The translations under genes were made by a program, and so were the position numbers. DNA of 64,000 nucleotides, from positions 6,896,001 to 6,960,000 of the forward strand of contig NZ_JAYMGI010000002.1 in NCBI RefSeq assembly GCF_035825295.1, in the 5' to 3' direction. Below the pieces are notes generated by a model. The model saw only the letters and a list, made by a program, of their open reading frames with translations. It was not told where the DNA came from and made no database searches. Source of the DNA: Actinacidiphila sp. DG2A-62 (GTDB taxonomy: Bacteria > Actinomycetota > Actinomycetes > Streptomycetales > Streptomycetaceae). Shown piece by piece: positions 24,842 through 35,315 of the stretch. The first letter of the stretch is position 1; every line of letters begins with the position of its first letter.

Positions 24842-27174
24842 TCAGATGAAGACCGGGATCGGGTTGAGGTCGGCCTCGGCGGTGGGCTCCGGCAGCCAGC
24901 CCAGCCGCACCGGCACGTCGTAGAGGCGGCCGGGGGCGAACCGGGCCCAGAAGTGGCGCATGCCCGGCACGACGACCTTGGCGACCGGCAGGCCCACATC
25001 GGGCCGGGTCTGGTCGAGCACCAGCATCTCCATGCCCCGCTCCGCCACCAGCCGCTCGGCCAGCGCCAGGTCGTCGGCCAGGTCGTCGCCGGCCGGCGCG
25101 GGCCAGCGGCCCGGGCCCGAGGCGGGGACGGTGCGGTCCGGCAGCAGGTAGGGCTGGTTCGCCGTGGTGGCCGTCGTCCACCACGCCTTCTGCTCGGGGT
25201 CGGCTCCCGCGTAGGTGACGGCGCCGTCGGGACCGTTTCCGGCGACGGGGGCCAGGAACTGGTTCATCTCGGTCAGCGCCCGGGTCAGGGCGATGTGCGG
25301 GTCGAGGTGCGCGCCGAAGGCGATCAGGATGTCCTCGGCGGGCTTGTCCACGCGCCGGGAGAAGGCCCCCACGACCGGGATGCCGAAGTCGGAGGTGAGA
25401 TCCAGCGCCCAGATCTCGCGGCGCAGGCCGGCGTAGACCTCCCGCATGCGCGGGATGTACGGGTCGCCGAACGCGTCCAGGTCCACGGCCGGACGGTTGA
25501 CGCGGTTGTACCACCACAGGGCGACGGCGTCGCGTTCCACCAGCTCCAGGAAGCCCTGGAGCGCGGCGTCCTCGAAGGAGGTGCCCGCCGCCGAGCCGTT
25601 GGAGTCGCCGAGCGCGAAGAACGGCGAACGGTGCCGGTAGCCGTAGTAGAGGTTCATCGTGGGCAGCCAACGGGTGCGCTGACCGGTGACGGACCACGCC
25701 GGGGACCACTCGATCGGCACGTCCTCGCGGAATCGCTCGGGCACGGTGTTGAACATCGACCGGCGGGCGTTCCAGCGGTCCCGCTCGGCGTACTGGCGCT
25801 CGCTGAACAACAGGCCGGCCGCCGGGTGCACGGCGGCGTCGCCCAGTTCCCGGTAGGTGGCGGTGCGCCGGGCCTCGTCGCCCTGGAAGACACCCGAGTA
25901 GCGCTCCATGGCCTCGCCCATGGCGCTGGCCCGGGCCTGGATGTCGGTACGGCCCTTGCCGCAGCTGACCGAGCGCAGTCCGGTGCGCAGCTGGCGCAGG
26001 TCGCCGACCTGGCGGGCGAGGTTCTGTCCCGCGATGTAGACCCGCAGCCCGTCCGGAGTGTGCTGGGCCGGGACCAGCGAGGTGACGACGCCGGTGATCG
26101 GGCTGAGCTGCGGTCGGTAGGTCTCCAGCATCTCCTCGGGCGAGGTGGAGCGGTGGCCGCCGTCGTCGGTGAAGACCTTCAGGCGGCTCTCGAAGCGGAC
26201 CGGCCGGGACTGCCGTTCGGCCATCAGCGTGTCGTCGCCGCAGGCCGGGCACTGCGGACGGCGGACCAGCTGGTGCCGTTCGGCTTCCAGGGTCACCGTG
26301 TCGAGGGTGAAAACGGCGGCCGGGCCGGAGGGACGCGCGCCGGCCAGCCACTTGGCCGCCTCGACGGCCGCGAGCTGGGTGCCGGCGGCGACGGTCGGGG
26401 CGATGCCCGCGATGGCCGTGGACAGCGGCGCGTCCTGGCCGAGCCGGTGCTGGAGGTAGCTGAGCGACTGCCGGTTCGCCGACAGCCGGTGGGCCAGGCA
26501 CGCCCAGCAGCCGGTGGCGGCCGCGGGGCCGGCCCGGAATCCGCCGCGGCGCGGTCGGGGACGAAGACCGGCCCGATCCACACCAGCGAACCGACCGGGC
26601 GGGCGATCAGCCACGGCACGCCGGCGTCGAGCGCGGCCCGGTTGCGGGCGGCCAGGCCCGGGTGCAGATAGTCGTCCACCAGGGCGACCACCAGGTCGGG
26701 GGCGGCTCCGGCCGCGGTCGCCGGGTCGTACGGCCCGGCCACCGTCACCGTGCCCGCCCCCGCGGCGCGCAGGGCGGCGGCGAAGGCGGCGGCGTCCACC
26801 TCGCCGTAGCCCTCCACCCTGACCGTCGCACCGGCCAACGCGGCGACCCCGGCGGCCCCCTCCACCCCCGCCATCTCCAAGAACGCGGTCGCCGCCCGGT
26901 CCGCCGCGGGATCGGTCGGAGCGATCCAGCCGCCCTCCGCCAGCCGGTCCAGCGCCTGCCCGACCCGCTCGGCGGACACCGTCCCGGCGAGCTCCGCACC
27001 GATCTCCGCCGCGGTCCGGGTGCCGTCCAGCAACGGCGCGAGGACCTGCGCCAAGCGGCCGGACACCGTGCTGACACCGCGTTCGGAGACCAGGTAGACG
27101 GCCTCTCCCTCGACGACGAAGGACGTGAAGTGACGTTTGAAACCGACAGTGGGAGTGCGCGGGTGCTGCGTCAT
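24842..27174 (-). CDS. Leader-binding/YcaO cyclodehydratase fusion (TOMM), apparent frameshift
   Basis: The start is ATG 27174 with GGAGGAGG upstream. The N-terminal ~75 residues look like a PqqD-type RiPP recognition element. An E1-like cyclodehydratase partner domain follows, with two CxxC pairs (CWACL and CPACG) that would bind zinc. The C-terminal ~400 residues are a YcaO/SagD domain with the ATP-site signature SVSCGKGRTDIQARASAMGEA and tail NPIPVFI, close to but not matching the PxPxP end of many YcaO proteins. The two halves are in different frames: the change falls about 26525-26560, before CWACL. The span is one base short of a multiple of three. The repaired length of about 777 aa fits the fused C-D family. 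It forms azolines from Cys/Ser/Thr of the precursor using ATP. Confidence 0.88.
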
Positions 27175-27369
27175 GGCGGTTCCTCCTCCCGGGATACGGG
27201 GCTGGGGGCGGGCGGTTGCTGAGTTCGTACGGGGCGGAGCCGGTGGTCGTGGCCGGTGGTCGTGGCCGGTGGTCAGGACCGCGGGTCGGGCGGTTGCGGA
27301 GTCGGTGGGCGGGCGGCGGGCGGCGGGCGGCGGGCGGCGGGCGGCGGGCCGGGTACGGGCCGGCCGGCG
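27175..27369. repeat. Low-complexity gap with GGCGGGC repeats
   Basis: The 195-bp gap between the LanM and cyclodehydratase genes contains GTGGTCGTGGCCG-type direct repeats (about 27240-27270) and a run of at least six GGCGGGC heptamers (about 27306-27352). The cyclodehydratase ribosome-binding site is at 27181-27189. No separate promoter or peptide gene was recognised. Confidence 0.6.
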
Positions 27370-30300
27370 TCAGCGGAGGGTGGCGATGGGGGCGGTGGCC
27401 GGGTCGAGCAACCGCAGCAGCAGCAGGCCGACGGCGGGGGTGCCGTCCAGGACGCCGAGGGCGACCCGGTCGTCGGCCACGCGGTCGCCGTACCAGGAGC
27501 CGGTCGCGCGCCGCCGCCGGATCAGCTCGCCGACCAGCGCGGTCGCCGCCTCCCGGCCGTCGTAGAACGGCCCGGGCACCAGTCCGCGGACACCGTCCGG
27601 CAGCGAGTGCACCAGCCCCAGCTCGGCGGCGGTCAGCGCCTCCCCGGCGGTGGCGACCAGGGCGCGGGCGCCCAACCGGGCGACCTGTGCCTCGCCGACC
27701 GGCGCGGCCAGCAGGCCCATCTGCCGGGAGTCCAGGGCGTCGGCGCCCAGGCAGACGGCGGTCTCCAGGCAGGCCAGCCGCCCGCTGCGGGTGATGTCGA
27801 AGCGGTGGGCGCGTACCCGGCCGCGGACGGCGTCCGGGTCGTCCAGCAGGTGGGGAGCCTCTCCCAGGGTGCGGGCCAGGGCGGCGGCCACGCTGTCGGG
27901 ACCGCCGGGCACCAGGTCCAGGAAGCGGGCGGCGCCGGCCCACCGCCGGCCGGACGCGTCCCCGGCGCCGCCCGTCAGCGACTCGTACGCCGCCGCGGCC
28001 AGCTCGCGGATGCCGCGGTCGGTCGCCGGGTCGGGCGCGGGCAGCGCCTGACGCAGCGTCAGCAGGTTGAGCAGCAGTCCCGCCGTGCCCAGCGGTACGT
28101 CCTGGTACGGGGTCGGTCCGGGCCGGCCGGCTGGCCTGCCGCCGGTTCGCGGGCCAGCGCCAGCGCACCGGGGACCAGAGCGCGGGCCGCGGCCAGGAAC
28201 CGGGGTTCGTCCAGCAGCCGCGCGCCGCGGGCCAGCGCGTGGACGAGTGCGCCGGGGCCGGCGAAACCGCCGGGGACCGGCGCCCCGAGCGCGAGCCGGC
28301 TGTCGGTGGCGAACGCGAAGGCGTGCGGGGCGGCGGGGTCCACCAGCGCCGCGGCGGAGGCCAGGGTCTCGTGGGCGGCCTGCCGGAACCGCGGCTCGCC
28401 GGTGGCGGTCCACAGCTCGGCGAGGAAGAGGGCGACGCCGACGCCGCTGGTGAGCAGGTCCACGCCGCTGAGCGCCTCGACCTGGCGCAGTCCGGCCAGC
28501 GGATACCAGCTCTGCCCGATCCAGCCGCGTCCCTCGTCCGTGACGTGCCGTCCGGCCAGCAGCCGGTCGCCGATGCGCACCGCCTGCTCCAGCAGTTCGC
28601 CGCGGCCCGGCAGGGCGAAGGCCGGGGCGGTCCGCGGCGGGACCTCCCGCGCCGCGGCCGTCTCCTTCCCGCCCACGGCCGCGTCGAGGCAGCCGGTCAG
28701 CACGGCCGTGTGCGCGTCCAGGTCGAAGTCCGCGAGTTCGGCCACCCGGCCCATCAGCCGCTGCCAGCCGGTGCCCTGGAAGTGGCCCGGGATCTCCCGG
28801 CCGTCAGCGGTGAACACCGAGGAGGAGGTGGTCAGGGAGCGGAAGAACGGGATGTCCAGGTCGCGGAAGGAGTCCAGCTCGGACAGCACCACGTCCAGCA
28901 GGTCGTCGCGCTCGCGGTCGCCGGCCCGGGCGGCGACCGCGCCGCGCAGCGCCCCGGCGATCACCGTCTCCCGGGTGGCTCCGTCGGTGAGCGCCAGCGG
29001 GCTGCTGGAGGCGTTGAGGATCTTGTAGCCGTCCCAGGTGTGCCGCCAGATGTAGCGCACCCACACCCCGCGGAAACCCGCCAGCGGACCGTCGGCGTCC
29101 GCGAGCCGGTCGCGCATTGCGTACAGCGCCCGGTGCATCGCGCGGTAGCCGTCCACCACCTCGTCGGTGTACTGCCAGGGGTCGGCGGTCTGCCCGGCGT
29201 GCACCGGCCGGTAGGGCGGCAGCGGCAGAGTCAGCCCGTCCGGGGCGTCCTGCGTACCACCGCCGGCCCTGGTGAGGCAGCCGATGTCCAGCACCGGCTG
29301 GTCCTTGGCGATCACCCACGGCTGGGCGGCCATCGCGGTGCGCACCACGGTGGACTCCAGCCGGTCCAGCAGGCCGCGCTGCCCGGCCGGGAGCGCGGGA
29401 GGCGTCCGCACCCGCGGGTACAGCAGGCACTCCAGGTCGATGAAGACCGGGTGCTCGCCGTCGGCCAGCAGGTTGTCGGCCCACAGATCGCGGCCCTCCA
29501 GCAGCTGCATGAGACGGATCGTCATGCCCAGGCGGCGGTAGTAGCGGGCGAAGCCGGCCCGCTCCGTGCACGGGGTGGCCGGCACGAGCTGCTCCCAGCC
29601 GTACTCGCCGGCCCCGTCGCGGGACAGCGCGCTGCCCAGGCCGCCGGCGCCGTGGTCGCTGCAGGTGATCACGGTACGGGTGGGCAGGTCCAGCAGCCCG
29701 GACTCGGGGTGCGCGGCGGCGTACTCGTTGAGCCGGCCGACGAGTTCCATGTACGCGGTGGCGTGCCGCAGATCCTTGGGCTTGTAGACCACGGCCGCGC
29801 CGTGCTCGAAGTGCAGCAGTGCCACCGACCGGCCGCCGGCGTGGCGGTCCCCGGCGTCGGCGCGTACCGAGGCGAGCGCGCCGGGGTCGGCGCCGTCCCA
29901 CAGCCGGGTGCGCAGCGTCTCGCGGTCGGCGGCGAGCCTGGCGAACATCTCCCAGGTGACCCGCTGCCAGTTCCGGCAGACCACACCGATCAGGTAGGCG
30001 AGCGCGGGCAGCCGCTCCAGCCGGGCCAGCCAGCCCTGCCGGGAGGCGTCCAGGCCCGGGTGGTGGTCCCAGTCGTCGGCGCCGGGACGGCCGGTGGCGG
30101 CCTGGAGTTCGTGGCAGAAGGAGAGCCGGCATGCCTCGGAGAGCCGGGCGGCCAGGCTCGCGGCGAGGTCCTCCAGCGCCGACGGGGTGACCGGCACGCC
30201 GAGCACGTTGCCGGACCGGACGGGCAGCAGCACCCCGGCGGCCCGGCGGAAGGAGGCGGTGAGCGACCCGGCGGCCGCGGTGGTGGCGTCGGGACGCACC

Positions 30301-30734
30301 GGCTGGGCGCGGAGGAAGACGGCGAGCGCCTCGCCCCAGTCGGGCAGCCGGGCGGCGTCGCGCAGCCGGACCCGGCGCAGGCCGGCGCCCAGCGGTCGCC
30401 CGGTGGCGGCCAGGTGGTCCAGCAGCACGGCCGCACCGGCCGGGTCGCCGACCGCACGGTCCAGCCAGCGGCCCAGCACGGCCCGGTCGGCGGCCCGGTC
30501 CCCGGGCGGCTCGGGGACGAAGACGGAAGTGTCCGCGTCGGGTCCGGCCGCCGCGGCGGCCCGGTCGGGGAACGCGGCGGCTGCGGCGATGACCGAACGC
30601 AGCCGTTCGTCGCCTCGGTAGGGGGGCGTCGCGAGACCTCCGGGCCGGTCGGACGGGTGAGAAGGGGCCGGCGCGCGGTCGGCGGCGGAGGCGGCACCCA
30701 CGCTGGGCGCCGCGGCCTCGCTGTCGAGTGTCAT
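27370..30734 (-). CDS. LanM-type lanthipeptide synthetase-like, cyclase site degenerate, apparent frameshift
   Basis: The start is ATG 30734, one base after the upstream stop. Residues ~120-720 are the DUF4135 dehydratase of class II synthetases, with YKPKDLRHATAYMELVGRLN, LQLLEGRDLWADNLL-type and IDLECLLYP motifs. This domain phosphorylates and eliminates Ser/Thr to dehydroamino acids. The LanC-like C-terminus starts with GVGVALFLAEL. It then changes frame at about 28095-28150, where the motif DVPLGTAGLLLNLLTL continues in another frame, and ends with LDGTPAVGLLLLRLLDP. The span is one base short of a multiple of three; repaired length is about 1,121 aa, normal for LanM. No Cys-His-Gly zinc-ligand motif is found in either frame; the nearest stretch reads LACLETAVCLGADAL. 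Dehydration without enzymatic lanthionine formation is inferred. Confidence 0.88.
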
Positions 30735-30735
30735 C

Positions 30736-33021
30736 TCACAGCTCCTGGGGTCGGACGAGACGGGTGAACAACGGGTCGGAATCGAGCAGTTCGTCGTAGC
30801 CGCCCGCGGCCGTCACCCGGCCGCGGTCCAGGACGTAGATCCGGTCGGCACGGCGGATCGTGCTCAGCCGGTGGGCGATGACGAAGCGGGTGCGGTCCAG
30901 TGCCGCGATGCCCTCGGCCACATGGCGCTGGGTGGCGTTGTCCAGAGCGGAGGTGGCCTCGTCGAGCAGGAGGACGGCGGGGCGGCGGACCAGGGCGCGG
31001 GCCAGCAGCAGCCGCTGGACCTGTCCGCCGGAGAATCCCTGGGCGTCCTCGCCGACGCGGGTGCCCAGCCCCAGCGGCAGCCGGCGCAGGTCGGCTGCGA
31101 TACCGGCGAGTTCGGCCGCCTGCCAGACGTCGTCCTCGGTGACGTCCGGGTCGGTGCCGGCCAGATTCTCCAGCAGACTGCCGCGCAGCAGCCGCCCGTT
31201 CTGCAGGACGGTGCCCAACTGGCGGCGCACCGTGCGGAGATCGAGGTCCGCCAGGTCCCGGCCGTCGTACCGTACCCGGCCGGCGGTCGGCTGTTCGAAG
31301 CCCAGCAGCAGCCGGATCAGGGTGGACTTGCCCGCGCCGGAGGGGCCGACCACGGCGATCATCTCCCCGGGCTCCGCGTGCAGCGACACCCCGTCCAGGG
31401 CGGGGACGGCGGCGTCCGGGTAGCGGAACGACACCTCGTCCAGGCGGACCGCGCCGCGCAGCCGTCCCGGGTCGCCCTGGCCGCGGGCCCGGCCGGACGT
31501 CCCGGCCGGCTGGGCGAGGACCGGCCGCAGCCGGTCCAGGACGGGCGCGATGCCGTAGGCGGTGGCGGCGGCGTGGGTGACCTGCCCCAGCGCGAGGGCG
31601 ACCTGCCCCGCGGCGATGCCCGCGGCCATCAGGTGGCCGGCGCTGATCCCGCCCGCCCCGGCGCCCCTGGCCGCCACCCCGGCCAGCAGCAGCGCCAGGA
31701 GCAGGGGCTGCAGGGCGGCGGTGAGCGCGGTGGCCGCGGCGTCGGCGCGCATGGCGGCGGCGTCGGCGCGCTTCTGCTCGGCGAACGGCACGGCCCAGCG
31801 GGCGAACGCCTGGATCTCCCGGCCCGCGGTCTGCAGCTTGTCGATGCCCAGCATCAGCCCGTACAGGGTGCCGTGCAGCCGGCCGTGCAGGGCGTAAACC
31901 CGGGACTCGTACCGCTGCCGGCGGCGGCCCAGGGCGGCCAGCGCGGCGACGGCGGCCAGCGCGGCGGCCAGCAGCAGCCCGCCGAGGACCGGGTCGACGA
32001 CGAGCAGCACCAGCAGTCCCGACAGTGAGAAGAACGCGCCGAGCACCGCGCCGACCAGCACTTCCGACAGCGCCTGCCGGGCCTCGGCGATGGCGTTGGC
32101 CCGGTGCACCAGGTCGCCGGTGCTGAAGTCGCGGAAGAAGCGGGCGTCGTGGTCGAGCAGCCGGTCCCAGACGGCCGGTTCCAGCGCGGCCTGGATGCGG
32201 CCGGTCAGCCGTACGGCGGTGACGTTGCGGACCACCAGCAGCAGACCGGCGGCGACCGTTCCCGCGGCGAGCAGCACCGCCAGCCAGCGCAGCGGGTGGT
32301 GGCCGGCGGCGACCAGGCGGGGCATCAGCAGGCCCGTGCTCAGCGGCACGGCCAGGGCGAGCACCGCGGCGGCGAGTCCGGCGGCGGCGAGCACCATCAG
32401 GTCCCGGCGGGCGCCGGGGGACGCCAGGGCGAACCGCAGCAGCGTGCCGGCGGTCGGGGTCCCGGCGGGCAGCGGGCGGTAGAGCAGGTACGCGCGCCGG
32501 TCCACGGCCCGGCCGTTGCCCGCGCTGCCCGCCCTCCTTGCGCCGCTTCGGTGCGCCTTCCTGGCGTACGGCAGCGCCACCGGCCGGCCCTCGCCGGCCG
32601 TGAAGCCGATCACGGGACCGGTCAGGCCGGCGGTGTCGCCGTGCCCGGACCCGTCGTCGGGCAGCGTGATCTGCCGCCAGCGGATGCCCTGGTGCCGCAG
32701 CAGCGCGATGAGCGGGTCCCTCGCCTCGCGTACCGCCGGCGGCACCTCGGCCGGGGCGGTACGGCCCAGTCGGGCGGCGAGGTCCCGGTAGGCGGCCAGC
32801 GCGTCGGCCGCCGTGGACGGGGTGGACGCTGCCGGGGCCGGGGCCGGGGCCGGGGCCGGGGCCGGGGCCGGGGCCGGTGCCGGTGCCGGTGCCGGGGCCG
32901 GGCGCGGCGGGCGGTCCGGCCCGAGACGCAACGCGCCGAGCGCCTCGGCGAGCGCGGCCCGGTTGGCGGTCGCGGTCTCCTCGAAGTACCGCGCGGTGTC
33001 TGACGACTGGGTGGGGGTCAT
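30736..33021 (-). CDS. NHLM-type ABC exporter, ATP-binding/permease protein
   Basis: The 761-aa protein starts at ATG 33021, overlapping the upstream stop (ATGA). An N-terminal region of ~250 residues of the NHLM partner type contains a (Pro-Ala) tract of about 20 residues (near 45-65). An ABC transmembrane domain (about 200-490) and a nucleotide-binding domain follow, with Walker A GPSGAGKSTLIRLLLG, signature FSGGQVQRLLLARAL and Walker B AVLLLDEATSALD. It lacks the C39 peptidase found in its neighbour. The two proteins match the paired exporter subunits described for nitrile-hydratase-leader microcin (NHLM) systems. It exports the modified peptide across the membrane together with the C39 protein and the HlyD-like protein. 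Confidence 0.88.
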   Translation of the reverse strand: MTPTQSSDTARYFEETATANRAALAEALGALRLGPDRPPRPAPAPAPAPAPAPAPAPAPAPAPAASTPSTAADALAAYRDLAARLGRTAPAEVPPAVREARDPLIALLRHQGIRWRQITLPDDGSGHGDTAGLTGPVIGFTAGEGRPVALPYARKAHRSGARRAGSAGNGRAVDRRAYLLYRPLPAGTPTAGTLLRFALASPGARRDLMVLAAAGLAAAVLALAVPLSTGLLMPRLVAAGHHPLRWLAVLLAAGTVAAGLLLVVRNVTAVRLTGRIQAALEPAVWDRLLDHDARFFRDFSTGDLVHRANAIAEARQALSEVLVGAVLGAFFSLSGLLVLLVVDPVLGGLLLAAALAAVAALAALGRRRQRYESRVYALHGRLHGTLYGLMLGIDKLQTAGREIQAFARWAVPFAEQKRADAAAMRADAAATALTAALQPLLLALLLAGVAARGAGAGGISAGHLMAAGIAAGQVALALGQVTHAAATAYGIAPVLDRLRPVLAQPAGTSGRARGQGDPGRLRGAVRLDEVSFRYPDAAVPALDGVSLHAEPGEMIAVVGPSGAGKSTLIRLLLGFEQPTAGRVRYDGRDLADLDLRTVRRQLGTVLQNGRLLRGSLLENLAGTDPDVTEDDVWQAAELAGIAADLRRLPLGLGTRVGEDAQGFSGGQVQRLLLARALVRRPAVLLLDEATSALDNATQRHVAEGIAALDRTRFVIAHRLSTIRRADRIYVLDRGRVTAAGGYDELLDSDPLFTRLVRPQEL
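32831..32902. repeat. GCCGGG/GCCGGT hexanucleotide repeat x12
   Basis: Twelve consecutive hexamers (seven GCCGGG, three GCCGGT, two GCCGGG on the plus strand) encode the alternating Pro-Ala tract of the NHLM-type ABC protein. Length variation would be in frame. Such tracts are also prone to assembly error. Confidence 0.95.
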
Positions 33022-35315
33022 GACGGATCTCCCGTGTCCTGCGCCGCGGCGTCCTCGTCGAGCAGGTCGCGATAGGGCCCGGCGACGCGGGCCAGCTCAC
33101 TGGGCGGGCCTTCCTGCACGATCCGGCCGTCACGCAGGACCACGACGCGGTCGGCGGCCCGGACCGTACTGAGGCGATGGGCCAGTACCAGGCAGCTGCA
33201 CCCGCGGGCGCGCAGGTGGCGACCGACCAGTTCCTCGGTGCGGGTGTCCAGGGCGGAGGTGGCCTCGTCCAGCACCAGCACAGCCGGGTCGAGGGCGAGC
33301 GCGCGGGCCAGTTCGAGGCGCTGGCGCTCACCGCCCGACAGGTTGCGGGCGCCTTCGTCGACCTTCCCGGCGTCCAGCCCGCCACGCCCGCTCACCAGGT
33401 CCGCGGCCTCGGCGTCGGCGAGCGCGCGGTACAGCGCGTCCGCGTCCACCGCCGGGTTCCACAGCGTCAGGTTGTCGCGGAAGGTGCCCTCGAACAGCCG
33501 CAACTGCTGCTCCACATAGGCGACCTGGGCGGTCAGCACCGCGCGCGGCACCTGCTCGCGCCGGCGGCCGTCCAGCAGCACCTCCCCGGACCAGGGCCGC
33601 AGCACCCCCGCGGCCAGCCGGGCCAGCGTCGACTTGCCGCTGCCGCTGTCGCCGACCACGGCGACCCACTCGCCCGGCCGGACCGTCAGCGACACGCCGG
33701 CCAGTGTCGGCGGACGGTTGGGGTCGTATCCGAAGGTGACCTCGCGCAGCTCCAGACCGCCGCGCAGCCCGGTGCGGTCGGCCGGCGCGTCCAGCACCGG
33801 GGTGAGGTAGGGGTCGGGCTCGGAGTGCTCGACGTCCTCCAGCAGCGCGGTCTGCGCCCGCGCCACCGTCAGTTCCGAGCCGATACCGACCAACTGGGCC
33901 ACGGGCAGCAGGAACCCGTTGAGCAGCAGCAGGTACGCCAGCAGCGTGCCGAAGGCCAGTGAGCCGCCGAGCAGCAGCGAGGTGCCCACGACGACCACGG
34001 CGGCGCCGGCGGCGGTGTTCAGCGCGGTGGGCACGGTGAGCGGGGTGACCACGGCGGCGGCCATCGTCTGCGCGGTGTCCATGGCTCGCGCCTGCCAGCC
34101 CGACCAGGAACGGAAGAAGGACTCCTCGGCGCCCTCGGCCTTGATGGTCTCCATCGCCGAGACGCCGGCGAAGGCGACGCCGTCCCGCTTGTACTGCTCC
34201 GAGTGCAGTCGGTGCAGCATGCCGCCGCGCCGCTTGGTGGCCAGCCGCAGGGCCAGCACATCGAGCACGGCGACCACACCGGGGATGACCGACAGGCGCG
34301 GGGACAGCCAGATCAGCGCGGCCAGGTGCGCCGCCGCACCGGCCGCCGCAGCGGCGGCCCCGGCCGCGCGGTAGGACAGCAGCGCGGCCAGACCGTCGTT
34401 CATCTGCACCCGGGTGACCAGGCCGCCCAGCTGGCGGCGGTGGAAGAACGAACCGGGCAGTCGCAGCATCCGGGACAGGAACGCCGCCGAGGAACGGGCC
34501 GACATCGCCTCCAGCACCCGGCCCACCAGCGACTGCTGGAGCCACGTGCCGAGCAGGACGACGCCGCCCGCGCCCGCCGTGGCCAGCACCAGCGGCAGCC
34601 GCCAGGCGCTCTCGCCGCCCTCGGTGACGCTGCTGAGGTAGGCGCGCAGCAGGAACGAGGCCGTCACCGACGGCACGGTCAGGACCACGGCGGTGAACAC
34701 CGCGAGCAGCAGGCCCGGCAGGTACCCGCGCACCCGGTCGGCCAGGCCGCGCAGGAACGGGAAGCGGGCACCGCCGGGCGTGAAGCCGGGCCCGGGCGCG
34801 AAGCCGACCGCTATGCCCGCGAAGGACTCCCAGAACGCCTCCGGGGTGGTCCTGTAGGAGCCCAGCGACGGGTCGTTGACATGGATTCGGCCATGCCGGA
34901 CGCCTTCGTAGACCGCGAAGTGCGGGCCGGTCAGGAGCACCATGGACGGGACGGGCACCGCTTCGAGGCCGAGCAGCGGGCCGTCGCCTCGGGTCACGCG
35001 CCTGCCCCGGGCGGTCAGCCCGTACCGTGCGGCGGCTCTGGCCACCGCGGCGGCGCTGACGCCGTCCCGGGAGACGCCGCAGGCCCGCGACGCCTCGTGC
35101 AGGGTGGTCCGCCGGCCGAACGCGCCGAGGACGACGGCGAGACAGGCGGCCCCGCAGTCCTGCTCCTCCATCTGCGGGACGATCGGCGTGCGCAGGTAGC
35201 GGCGCGGCCGGCGCGCGGACGGAGCGGGCGGCCCGGACTCCGACACCGGCGGTGCCGCGGACGCGGACGCCGGGCCGGCCCCGGGGCGGGTACGGGCGCG
35301 GGTGTCCAAACTCAT
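33018..35315 (-). CDS. C39 peptidase-containing NHLM ABC exporter
   Basis: ATG 35315 has GGAGG upstream and overlaps the preceding stop (ATGA), giving 765 aa; an upstream in-frame extension is Arg-rich and excluded. Residues ~45-185 are a C39 peptidase: QMEEQDCGAACL with catalytic Cys54, then HFAVYEGVRHGRIHVNDPSLG with the His and Asp. A six-helix transmembrane domain (about 205-490) and an ATPase with GDSGSGKSTLARLAAG, LSGGERQRLELARAL and VLVLDEATSALD follow. C39 transporters cut leaders after a double-Gly motif; the precursor here has SVSGG at its predicted junction. It therefore very likely removes the leader and exports the product. Confidence 0.93.
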   Translation of the reverse strand: MSLDTRARTRPGAGPASASAAPPVSESGPPAPSARRPRRYLRTPIVPQMEEQDCGAACLAVVLGAFGRRTTLHEASRACGVSRDGVSAAAVARAAARYGLTARGRRVTRGDGPLLGLEAVPVPSMVLLTGPHFAVYEGVRHGRIHVNDPSLGSYRTTPEAFWESFAGIAVGFAPGPGFTPGGARFPFLRGLADRVRGYLPGLLLAVFTAVVLTVPSVTASFLLRAYLSSVTEGGESAWRLPLVLATAGAGGVVLLGTWLQQSLVGRVLEAMSARSSAAFLSRMLRLPGSFFHRRQLGGLVTRVQMNDGLAALLSYRAAGAAAAAAGAAAHLAALIWLSPRLSVIPGVVAVLDVLALRLATKRRGGMLHRLHSEQYKRDGVAFAGVSAMETIKAEGAEESFFRSWSGWQARAMDTAQTMAAAVVTPLTVPTALNTAAGAAVVVVGTSLLLGGSLAFGTLLAYLLLLNGFLLPVAQLVGIGSELTVARAQTALLEDVEHSEPDPYLTPVLDAPADRTGLRGGLELREVTFGYDPNRPPTLAGVSLTVRPGEWVAVVGDSGSGKSTLARLAAGVLRPWSGEVLLDGRRREQVPRAVLTAQVAYVEQQLRLFEGTFRDNLTLWNPAVDADALYRALADAEAADLVSGRGGLDAGKVDEGARNLSGGERQRLELARALALDPAVLVLDEATSALDTRTEELVGRHLRARGCSCLVLAHRLSTVRAADRVVVLRDGRIVQEGPPSELARVAGPYRDLLDEDAAAQDTGDPS

